Source: Thamnidium elegans
Taxonomy: Eukaryota; Mucoromycota; Mucoromycetes; Mucorales; Mucoraceae
Assembly: GCA_025201345.1 (NCBI GenBank)
Contig: JAIXMG010000033.1
Location: 62,001 to 126,000, forward strand
Reading direction: 5' to 3'
Length of the DNA: 64,000 nucleotides
The notes under the pieces: generated by a model
Database searches by the model: none
The model's input: the letters and a program-made list of their open reading frames with translations, nothing else
Told to the model about the DNA's origin: nothing
Part shown: in pieces, positions 24,331-34,565 of the stretch
Numbering within the stretch: position 1 is the stretch's first letter
Layout of the letters: every line of letters begins with the position of its first letter
Made by a program: the position numbers and the translations under genes

Positions 24331-26640
24331 CTAAATTTTCCAAAAAGAAAGAAACAGTGCTCTTACTGCGATTCCTGACGACAGAAACATCAGGTCTTCC
24401 GTTGCCACCCCACAGCGAACGATATATGCGAAGCATATTCTACAAACTCTCCTCCGGACTACGCTCCCGTTGTATTTTAAGCTGCATTTGGAGCATACCT
24501 GTAAGTTAGATTTACCTTTGAGGTCTAAATTCTTATAAACGACTTGTCTTTTTTGTAGCTCTTTTAGTAAAATACCGGTGACTCCACCTATAAGTCCTTT
24601 TATTTTTACTGTATCCTTGTTGCGCATACCATCGCCGAAAACAATCAACCGAACTTTTTCTGAAAATCTAAATTAGACTTTTACCCCCTTATTTTTCTTC
24701 TTTTGCTCGCCTTTATTATCTTTTATGCTGTAATTAGTTGGTTGTTAACTATTTTTATTTAAAGAAACCAGAGTAATTTTATTACTAACCCGCTATCTAG
24801 AAGTAACTTTTTATCTTCAGCTTTTTTTCTTCCGTTGTCTTCTATTCTTCTTGGTTTTCTTCTTTTTTGTTTATTATACTTTTTGTCACCACTTAATAAT
24901 ATAGTTGCCATTTTCCAGTCTACCTTTTGTCTTCCTTGATATGCATGAAAGTTGAACGGTGCAGATTTGAAATTGTAAAAATGGAAAAGAGTTTCAATAT
25001 GCTCTAAAATGTAGGTAATATGACTATCCATAAGTTCAGAATCCACTGTTTTGGATGAGGGCGATATTAGTTTCAATTTGTTTACTATTATGTAACACTT
25101 TGAGTTTTTCTAGATATTTCGAGCGTCTAGGAGCAACGCCTAGTTTCCACCTCAGTTGATGAGCGTTCCACTGCTGCAGTAAAAACTTGTCTCCTTCCAG
25201 GATCTAATGCCACCGGTAAAAAATACTTGTTTATTTCTTGAAACTCAAAGTCTTCCAAAGCAAACAGATGTTATTAATAACATTAACAGCATTCGAGAGT
25301 TTCTTTCTGGAAAAAATAAAGCATATTCCAAAACCATTATACTGTACACTACGTAAAATTAACTTTATTGCTATTGTTTAACAAATCTTCTAATCTATAT
25401 AATATGGCTTGAAAATTAATATTTATATTCATGAGAAAATGAAATTATACATTCGTTTCTAACCTCTTAAACCCAAATTTTGTAAAATCAAATAACTGCA
25501 AGATTTCCTTCGTATATGCCGCCTGATTTTACTGAAGTTATAGAAGCAAACGAGTTTGAATTAATGAGGATGTGGCGCCAACGTAAACCAGGGAATGGGA
25601 TTAAAGTAAAGCTTCTTCGTTGAGCAACATCTTTTGGAGATTTATCTTTAACTTGTTCGATTTGGTTTATAATATAACAAAAAGAGAGTAGGATGAGCAG
25701 ATAAATTTACAGTTGAGGGAGGAACTAAAAACTTTTGCTTCAAAGTCTCACACAACTTCTTAACTTGATCCACTTTTTCTTTTCTTATCAAATCAATTTC
25801 TTCGGGCCAATCCATATCACTCGTATGTTCTTTAAAAAGTAAATATAGAAATATTCTTATGCTAATTTGTAGATGAAGCCTTTAGATAAATCCTATATTT
25901 ATTGTTATATTTACATGTTAAAGGAATAATTCGTCATTAAAACCAACACAAATAGGGTTAATCTTACCTCGTAAATTACTTTCAACTTAACATAAAGTAG
26001 TAAATAAATTGCTTATAAAAATCTCTACAATATGGTTAAGATATGTGGTTGCAACCGTAACACATACTACGGAAAGTGGATCACTGTAACCTTTTATGAA
26101 TGCACCTTTTTGCGGGTAGTATACGATACTTGGATGCTTTTGTTTGAAATCATCGAAGGCAGAAGCAATAGATTTAGGCACGAATTTTTTGTTGGTAATA
26201 GTCTTTAAATCCCCTGATCCGTAATTTTTGCAGACGTATGAATTTACAAATATCTGAGCACGGAAAAGAATGTGTCTTATATAATCACTCAAGAAGATTA
26301 TCCTATCGCTGAGTTTGGTGGTATATTCATCTTTTATTATTGATTTCAAGTATACTTTTCTGGTAAATCTTTCCGCTTTCTCTTCAAATTTTACCTTCAA
26401 AAACTCGTCCAATGTTTGTTTGTGGTCTGGAAATGACTTAGATCTTGTATTACTATGACCTGTATTGCCACAAGAAGAGAAAACAGCAGTTGCTGAGGAT
26501 TCTCCCACAGCTTCGGAACTCAAACGTATATTTCTACCGGCGGCCTTATCTTTTTTTGTCTTCTTAGTCTTTCTGGCTGCGTTTTTGTTTCTTTTTTGTT
26601 ACATTTTAAACGTACAGTTAGTGTGTTCTACTTTTAGTCT
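24331..26640 (-). pseudogene. Fanzor (TnpB-like RNA-guided nuclease) relic A
   Basis: Decayed gene on the minus strand, read in pieces in different frames. 26600-25987: basic stretch, then a zinc-knuckle-like CGNTGHSNTRSKS and a helical N-terminal region. 25840-25500: IDLIRKEKVDQVKKLCETL, then QRRSFTLIPFPGLRWRHI. Near 25204 comes a RuvC-I-like VALDPGRRQVF (candidate catalytic Asp at 25202-25204). 25076-24759: FNFHAYQGRQKVDWKMA. 24648-24331: LIVFGDGMRNKDTVKIKG and one CxxC. Several stops and frameshifts separate these blocks, and the RuvC-II Glu and RuvC-III Asp regions are not recognisable. Family assignment rests on the order of motifs known from TnpB/Fanzor proteins. The coordinates are outer limits of recognisable sequence, not element ends; no terminal repeats were found. 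Confidence 0.65.
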
Positions 26641-29600
26641 CATAAAATACATCTAACTGTGCATATACACAATTTTATACATATGCGGTTGATACAAATC
26701 ACACTGCTTATTATATTTTGAGGCAATACCTCTCTTGTTACGGTCTGAAAATGTAGGTAAGGTTGCTAAAAAAAGTTACAGCAATAAAATGACAATATTA
26801 GTTATTGTATGGACTAAAGATGAAATATTATTTACCATCCTTATTAGCAGCAAATTTCCGTTCTATTTTATTTTTCAAATACCGTATATTTTTCTTCTTC
26901 GCTTCTTTGGAATACATTTTTAAGTGGGTTTGAAAAAAAAAAAAAATTATGCACATCATCACTTTATCAAATAATATTGATAACAATTACACTTTATCAT
27001 TTCCAAAAAGATGTGATTAATACAATCTATTTGTAAAAATTTATATATTTTACGATAAGAACGGTAGAAGGAATGTGTTCATTAATAATAATAAAAAATT
27101 TAGACATTGTTCACTAGAACGTACAGCTTTGACAGTTACACCTCGGTAAGCTTTATTTGTAACTGAAATAAAGACAAACACTTGTTAAAAGAATATGCTT
27201 TTAGTTTAAACATCATCTATAAGTAATTATACAAATTAAATAATCTAACATTTTATCATTATGATTTATTCTTGTTTCCATTGCTGATTATTCATTTCTT
27301 TATGATAGCACATAAACCAAAATACTCTAACTGTCAAAAATGTGCCAAGCTCTTCTCATATGATAGTAAATACAATTTTAGCTATGATACTACGCCGTAT
27401 AACTAATTATATCTCACTTATAGACATACTTTTGGTGTCCAGAACTAGGCCCAGTAGCAGAACTAGACCCAACATCGCAAATTTTGATCGTATCTGCTTC
27501 TTTTCTCTTACAGAACTTTTATCCTTGCGCATACTATTACTACCTATTTTAAAGTTAATTTTTATAATGATACATTTTTTAGAATAGTTTATTGTAGATG
27601 GTAAAACATACTTCTTTTCTTTCTTATTCTAGGTAAAGAAACTGGCTGGAAGTCGTCATCACTAGAGTTATCGTGAAAGTCTGCAAAGTTTTTGTTGTCA
27701 GTATTATTAGACAAGCGTATAGAAATATTTATTAATTCTATGTACCGCCAATCTGTTTCTCTTCGACGCCTTTTCCTTTTCCCTTCGTATATTTAGATTA
27801 TGATTACTTTCTCTTCTTGGAAATTCAAAGAAAAAAAAGTAAAGATAAGTAAAAAAAAAGTGGTCAGTAAAAAGAAAAAGAAAAAGAAAAGGAAGCGACG
27901 AATAAAAAAAAATTATTAATATATGAGTAGATTGGTAATTCAACTATAATTTATCACTAAATATTCTTCAAAACATTTATTTTTACAGGCACTAACAGCT
28001 ATACATAAGATTAACTGTCTTGTTTAATTAAAAAACTATGGAGCCTTTAAGTAGCAATTATCCTGATCAAATTTTAAAAAAGAAGGGCGAGCATTTTAAA
28101 TTCGTTTTTGAATGGGTGAACTAAATTATAGTTTTCTGTGGTTCTGTAACGTTCGTTTATATAGCATCAATAACTGAAAGGTCCCAACATGCATTTTTGG
28201 AAAGTAGTGGTAAGTGTTTTTTTTATAATATCTTTTTATCACTTTTCTTTTTTCCCCTTATTTATTGGTTTTTCTGTAAGTGCATCTTTTATAAATAGAT
28301 ATTAATTTTTTTACACTTCAGTAAGTGTATTATCTGTTACGTTAAGTAAATTGATACGTATAAGTTGATGATATAGTAAGTTAAACAGTTTTTGCTTATT
28401 ACTACAGTTTCTATTATATTTTAATAGAGAATATTCAGATAAAAAAATGATGAATATAAACGTGTATACCTTTTTGAATGAAATATTAACTATTCTTATT
28501 TAGATACTTATATACTCTCTCTCTGTTCACTTCGCCTATGTTCTATTTTCTTTTAAAGGTATGTATCATTTAATTATTTACAATAATACTCTTAGAACTA
28601 ATAAATCTTTTCTAATCATAGGTAAGATTTTTTGCCAGTGCTTTCTCATTATCTGTCGTTTTTTTATTTCCCTATATACTATGGTATATCTAATACTACA
28701 GTATACCGTGATACGCTACTTCCACCTAAACCGCCCCTAATTTTGAATAAAAAGCATTATTTGAACGAAAGATTTTTTTTTATTAATTTATAGGCTTAGA
28801 GGATTATTTATAATTAGTTTGAATTTTTCTTTCAATTTTCATAAGAAAAAAAAAGGTAGCCTATATATGATGGTATTTTGTACATGTGTTTATTCTAACT
28901 AATTGATTAATTATTTAGTTTAAAAGTATTACTATGTACCAACACTAACGCAAGTTTGCGATTATTATTAATTTGTAACATTTTATATTTTATTTTTACT
29001 GATATAAATCTTTTTAAATAGGTTCTTCTCCTACTAATAAAATATATATTTTTTGATATGTATTCACTAACCCCCCCCCCCCATGGACGCTGAGCTAATA
29101 ATTCATTGCTTTAGGAAAAATAACTATTATAGTCACTGTAATTAAAAGAAGATGTGTATACATTTAATATAAATCAATTATATATGTGCATATACTCAGT
29201 AAAAATACGTTTTTATTTCTAGATAAATTATTTCCCCATTATAAGCATTACTGTATCTCTTTCCTTATATTTCTTAAACGCTACAACTGTTTACATGCGT
29301 CAGAACTAAATCCGTAACGGATTATTATTGCTATGAAACGTATCTATTGTTGTATTACTCTAATTTAGTAGCTTATTATACCCCCAATATTTTGATAACT
29401 AAGTATTCCCAATGGACCCCCAAATCAATCCTTCCCCATACGTAACATAGAATCCCGAAGAAGGAAGGAAAAAGGACTTTCTCTAAATAGCTACTGAATT
29501 TTAAAAAAGATCCTTGGGGTGATGTCAAATATTACAACTCCTTTTTTTTTCTCTCAACGTTTTCTTCATCCACCTGCATAACCCTTTTTTTTTATATAAA

Positions 29601-29836
29601 CGAATAGACATGAATTATAAAATAAAATCACTGTTAAGAGAAGAGAGAGAGAAAATATTAGAAACAATACTAAAGATAGATATAAAAAAAAACCTCCCTG
29701 CATCTCCCCTTTTCGTCCTCTCCTTAACTAATATAAAATGATTCTTTAAGAGACTCGCCATAGATCAATTTAAACAAAGCGTTTCCTTCTTTTTTCTCCA
29801 TATTTCTTCAATTTCAAACTTCCAGAACAAAAAAAT
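26641..29836. other. AT-rich region with low-complexity tracts
   Basis: About 3.2 kb with no intact gene. A coding-like patch at 27300-27720 is listed separately. A run of 12 C lies at 29071-29082. The last ~300 bp are pyrimidine-rich and presumably hold the promoter of the zinc-finger gene at 29837. A 28-codon open frame at 28038 has no support. Confidence 0.5.
27300..27720 (-). pseudogene. Possible coding relic, unidentified
   Basis: On the minus strand, 27715-27600 reads as an acidic then basic peptide (FADFHDNSSDDDFQPVSLPR, then IRKKR), and 27550-27420 continues in another frame as SVREKKQIRSKFAMLG and SSSATGPSSGHQKYVYK. The plus strand of 27309-27410 is also open with a CxxC (NCQKCAKLF). 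Composition looks protein-like rather than random AT, but I cannot name a family; a transposon remnant is the simplest guess. Confidence 0.25.
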
Positions 29837-30418
29837 ATGACAATTATTATACAGCAACGTGGTAGTGAAAAGACTACTGATAAACTTCGACCATTTCAAT
29901 GTCATATTTGTCACAAGGCATTTGTTAGACTAGAGCATCGTACTCGTCATATACGTACACATACAGGTGAAAAACCTCATATTTGTTCATATGTACACTG
30001 TGGTAAGAGATTTTCTCGTTCGGATGAATTAACTCGGCACAATCGCATACATAATACAACGTCCAAACGCACCAGGCAGAAAAGAAAGATAGAACCTTAC
30101 GGTATTATGCGCGCAGTTTCAAATGGTTTTATCACCAATAGTGTAAATAATCATGCGCCTTGTAACTTTGGCTCACGTAACAAATACCAAATCTTCACTG
30201 ATTTTTCTGATTCAGACAGTGAGCATATATTTACCCCAGAAAACTCGCCTTCTCTTGACTCCTTTAAAACCGACTCTTCTAAATCAAATTTGATATTACC
30301 ACCCTTATTAATAGGTCTTCGCAAACCTGACCAAAGCGCCAACAATAGTCAGCGTAAACCTTCCATTACTTTTACAGATACGCCACATTTACCTTCTATT
30401 AGATTCTTACTAGGGTAA
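29837..30418 (+). CDS. C2H2 zinc-finger transcription factor, CreA/Mig1-like
   Basis: A 193-residue intronless regulator. Two C2H2 fingers lie near the N-terminus: [20 protein letters not shown] with H-x3-H, linker HTGEKPH, then the second finger ([20 protein letters not shown]-x4-C spacing). These sequences are nearly diagnostic of the CreA/Mig1/Nrg group that binds GC-rich SYGGRG-type sites in glucose repression. A basic block (SKRTRQKRK) follows. The C-terminus [10 protein letters not shown] resembles the short conserved LPSIR-type tail of this group. The protein is much shorter than CreA, so it may be a paralogue with a narrower role. It sits in the repeat-rich zone between Fanzor relics but its frame is intact. 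Confidence 0.85.
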   Translation: MTIIIQQRGSEKTTDKLRPFQCHICHKAFVRLEHRTRHIRTHTGEKPHICSYVHCGKRFSRSDELTRHNRIHNTTSKRTRQKRKIEPYGIMRAVSNGFITNSVNNHAPCNFGSRNKYQIFTDFSDSDSEHIFTPENSPSLDSFKTDSSKSNLILPPLLIGLRKPDQSANNSQRKPSITFTDTPHLPSIRFLLG

Positions 30419-30949
30419 CCAAATGTATATCTCCCCCAATTGTAAATAATAAATACTTTGAATCATCTAAAATAAAACCCGATAGACTTTAATTTAGTAT
30501 AGATTAACTTTAGATTAAGGACACTTATAAGCGAGTTTATCATTATCACTAAAAAAAAAGGGGGGGGGGAACATCTTTCGTGAATTATAGTATATATCTT
30601 GATCTTACTGCTGCACTTGAGCTTTGCTTATATATAGATGGACGTAATTAAAGCAGTGCGAATTTGCTACATTTCTAAAGCAAACTCCATATAAAACTAT
30701 CCCTAGATGTTCTCAATCTTCAGATTAACTAATGAAAGACATCAAGTATGTTTATTACAATACGAGTTTTTTGGAATTTTTTTATTAATGGTCAGTACTT
30801 TGATCTGGTAAGGAGGCCTTTAAGAAACCATATAAAATAGCTTGACTTGTAAGCAAAACAAAGAGTATTTTGACACAGTGCGTACTAGTTTAAATTAGTG
30901 TAACTTACCGTTGACGACAAAATACAAAACCTAAAAAAAAGAAAAGCGA
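30419..30949. other. Intergenic, 3' of the zinc-finger gene
   Basis: AT-rich DNA with a tract of nine A followed by ten G (about 30551-30569). No gene is seen. The right end is an arbitrary boundary with the Fanzor relic that follows. Confidence 0.5.
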
Positions 30950-31329
30950 GTACCATCTGCACCAAAGGATAATAATCAAACAGATGAAACAATAATATTG
31001 ATTGCGCAGTTTAATAGCTCAATGAAAGGAAAGCTTCCCTCTCAGCCAAAAGAATAGCGGATGTCGTAACTAAAATGTCTGAAGGTTCCGAAGGAAAAAC
31101 TGAAATTATTTCTGTTGATGAGTATTTGACTAGTCAAACATGTAATAACTGTAAAAAACAAAGCTTAAACCATATTTCAACTACTGGATCAAAGCGTAAA
31201 CTCTATGATGTACTCAAGTGTGATTCTTGTAATACAGTATGGCAGCTAAAAACATACAACATAATAATGAAAGACCTCTTAAAGTCAGAAGATGTTCTAG
31301 TTGTCGAGCCTAAAATACCATCCATTTGA
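30950..31329 (+). pseudogene. Fanzor relic C (RuvC-II / zinc-finger end only)
   Basis: Truncated C-terminal part of a Fanzor-type nuclease. 30965-31060 reads PSAPKDNNQTDETIILIAQF then SSMKGKLPSQPK; one missing A near 31052 shifts the frame, after which ADVVTKMSEGSEGK continues to SVDEYLTSQTCNNCKK and VLKCDSCNTVWQ. The putative RuvC-II Glu (codon 31120-31122, DEYLTS) and both CxxC pairs of the zinc finger are kept. The RuvC-III Asp expected right after the last CxxC...W is gone (WQLKTYN instead of WxRD). Everything upstream, including RuvC-I, is absent, so it is a 5'-truncated, dead copy. It is closest to relic B at 34.6-37 kb. Confidence 0.7.
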
Positions 31330-31962
31330 AATTGGAATAAACAGCTTCCTATAAAAGAAGTTTTCTTTTAAAGAACTTAATAAAATAACTTTTCTTTTGT
31401 ATAAACTTCTGGTTCCCCATTCCTCGTTTAAGGCAAATCTCAAATCTCATTATATTCGAAATAGTAAGTTGGCCAATAAAAATAACAGAATAATGCTGTA
31501 ACCGAAAGATATAAGCATAAATACTAAATTAAAGAGATTTGATTACTACATTTCTTTATACTTTACAAAATAATGATAATAGCAAAAGCGATAGGAACGT
31601 TTCCTTAGGTTTGACTAATAATAAAAAGAATAAATTTCGTTAATTAGATCGAACTTTTAAAGAAACACGTTACAAGAAGAACAGCCTATCATGAATAACG
31701 ATCCCGACATAGTGATGAAGTCCATAACTGTTTTGTATACCTCATTAACTTTTTTTCTCATTCATCCAATCACATTTCTTGTTATTTAACGTGATCTGAT
31801 ACTAACCAGTAATTTTTATGACATTTTGTGTTTTTATGTCAGCAAACGCATACTAGTAATTAAACTAAACTCTATTCTACACAGCCTCATATGATCTAAA
31901 CATGTTAAATAAATGAATTGAAGATTTACCATATTTTCTTTTTCTTTTGTATACAAACACAA
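31330..31962. other. Intergenic region
   Basis: AT-rich, with no recognisable gene or RNA. Upstream flank of the membrane-protein gene at 31963. Confidence 0.5.
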
Positions 31963-33794
31963 ATGATTCCATTAGTATGGGCAATTTTAATTTATCAAAT
32001 ATTAGCCTTTATTGGTGTTAGTGCAGTGTCTCAATTCATAACTTATGTTGCATACAGGAGACGAGAGTTAGATATTAAACTGATGTACTCTCAAAATATA
32101 CTTGACATGATATACAACTACAATAAGTTCCGAAAAACCAACCTTCAAAAGATGATTATTATTATTTTTGCAGTTTTCGCACTATCTCTAGGTTTTATTC
32201 CAACTTTGTTTACAAAACTAAACCGATCAACCTATATATACTCTGAGCGTAATTTTGTTACTTTGCAAAAAGAGGGAGCAACCTGGTCAACCGCCAATAT
32301 GCCAGTCCTTGATGACTTTCTTCAGTTTACACAAGTGGTCGAAAAACCTTTCCCTACTACTAAAAAGATAATGGAGACCTACTTGAAAAATAATTTAAAT
32401 CAAAATATAACAAGAAACCCTACCGGGTTATGGTTCCTTGTCGACCCTAAAAAGAGTTTCGAGTTTACTAGCAATCAATACGGATCAATAGATGGATTTT
32501 TTACCAATGTCAATGCTTCTCTCTCAGGATCTGGAAGCACTTTAAAAACATTCACTGCTTTTAGTTCGAGAGCTTCAGATACTATGCCGCCTACTTCTTC
32601 TTCACTACGAGGCTGCTCCAACGACCCTACTAATTTGATAACTAATATAAGCGCAAAAGCCGGTTTCGTGATTGAGGCAGTTCACACATACGACTATGCA
32701 TGCTACCCAATGTATGATAGATCCTCAGCAGTTTATGTAATCAACAAGATACCAAACAAATTAAGTATGCTGAGCGTAAATGACAATATTTATAGATCCT
32801 CACAGTTGAATCCAGGTGTGACCGCGCTAGGTTCTTTTGGGGTTAGTCTGTTTAACCACAACAATACCCATATGAGTATGGGTATAAAGAAAATGGCCTC
32901 CATGACTTTTTTCAACTATAAAGCAAAAATGACATCACCGCACGACTGCCGTCTTAACAATAAATTTGAAAACGCCACAGCCGATTTTAAAAACCTTCCA
33001 CATAATTATATGTTATGTTACCTACTAGATATGATGCCGCCGTGGAATGTTCCAACACCTTCCATAAGAGTAGTACAAGAAACACGCAAGTATTATGAAC
33101 AAAACCGAGCAATGAATGTAGTCTACACAGTTCAAAATGGAAATACGTATGAGGAAGGGCAAAGTGTTATGATAGACTTGAATATGTTTACTGTATTTAA
33201 CCTAAAAGGGCAATTAGCTGATGATAAAGAGCATCTTATAGCGTATGAAACTAAGAGTTATGGAGCAACAAGTAAAACCAAGCAAATAACACGTTTAACA
33301 ATACGCTCATCAACAATAATATCGAGTATATTTTAAACCATCTGGATTCAACACCGCTTACTTACAAAATAGTGAATATTTTCGCTAGTATTGCATCTAT
33401 GCGCGCACGATGGACAAACAATGATTTCAGTGACTTTACTAGAGTTACTACTGACGTAACAAGCGCTGTAGATACTACTCCAGCCTGGATTGTGGCAGTT
33501 GTCCTTTTATGTCTTTTATTTTTATTACCTCAATTTACGCGGCTACTTGTTCGTCGTGATCCATTATATGCAAGAGACTTTAGAACTATCTTGATTACTA
33601 CACTCGAGAATGAAAGTACCAGTACAAACTCTTTAAATAAAAAAATTGAAGCAAAACGTATCGACATGATAGCCAACCCAAGTATAGCTGGTAAAAGTAC
33701 CATATCACTTTGTATAGATGGGTGCTTAGTCAAAAAAGTGAAAAATGAAGATGAAAACAGTTTAATACTTAATAATGATAAATCTTCAGACTGA
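31963..33794 (+). pseudogene. Unrecognised membrane glycoprotein-like gene with one frame break
   Basis: The first frame runs 31963-33336 (start at ATG 31963; MIPLVWAILIY). It has two N-terminal hydrophobic segments (residues ~3-28 and ~63-83) and a large ~370-residue region with many N-x-S/T sites. A second frame, open from 33276 to 33794, carries a third membrane segment (WIVAVVLLCLLFLLPQF) and a cytosolic-looking tail. The frames overlap around 33276-33336, and the second frame there (NNTFNNTLINNNIEYILNHL) looks more protein-like than the first, so a single -1 (or +2) shift near 33275-33300 would join them. I see no splice signals and no good slippery heptamer. It is either a recent pseudogene, an assembly indel, or frameshifted. 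No known domain is recognised. Confidence 0.55.
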
Positions 33795-34565
33795 AAAAAA
33801 TAAAAATATAATCCCATTTTTCTTTTTACTGTATTTTCACAAGTTATTAAGAAAGAGTAAGTGAATATTTGGGAAAGTTTAAATACAATTATTGAGAAAA
33901 AGTCAGGATATTTTTGTAAATCCTTTTTGTATAAGTAGCATATAAAAAGAGACATATTGTTGCGCTTCTTATTTTAAAAAGTTAAATATACAACAGTGTA
34001 TTTCCTTCTTCACTGTGACTTTTAACTCCGTTTATCTTAAGACTGTGGTATGACTCTTTAATTTCTGAGGGTTTTTGTCGGTTGGATAAAAAGTTGTGTT
34101 TTTAAGATGTGATGCATATTGAGCGTTGGTATTTTTCTTCTATAGAAGAAAGATTGGTATATAAATCCTTTACTGAAATATAAATAAAATTTAATTGAGA
34201 TAAACCCTAATACAAATAGAGTTTCTTTTATGAGTATATTAAAAGTATAAGAATCATTTTTATTTAGGATATTTAGGAGAAATAAAGTATACATCATTTA
34301 TACAAGTGTGGTGTTATCATATATCAAGTTACATAAAATTATATACACTAATAATATTATCTACGTATTAATTAGATCTCTTTCTTATTATAAACAACTA
34401 TATAAATTAAAAACGATTGTGTGCAAACAAGCTTTTACGTATTACAATTTACTTATCGAAATAACACAATGATACAAGTAATTTCAAATGCACATATAGG
34501 CAGTTGTTACAACAGATTCGAGAACATACTATAAAAGGCTTTGTTATCACCAACTTTTTTTTTCC
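33795..34565. other. Intergenic region
   Basis: AT-rich DNA without recognisable features between the membrane-protein gene and Fanzor relic B. No terminal repeat of the mobile element could be identified here. Confidence 0.5.

Noticed and set aside
28038..28124. 28-codon frame MEPLSSNYPDQ
   Set aside because: Too short, no context or conserved feature.
33276..33336. Programmed -1 ribosomal frameshift in the unknown membrane protein
   Set aside because: The overlap lacks a proper X-XXY-YYZ heptamer (TTTAACA is not one) and I see no obvious downstream stem; an indel is simpler.
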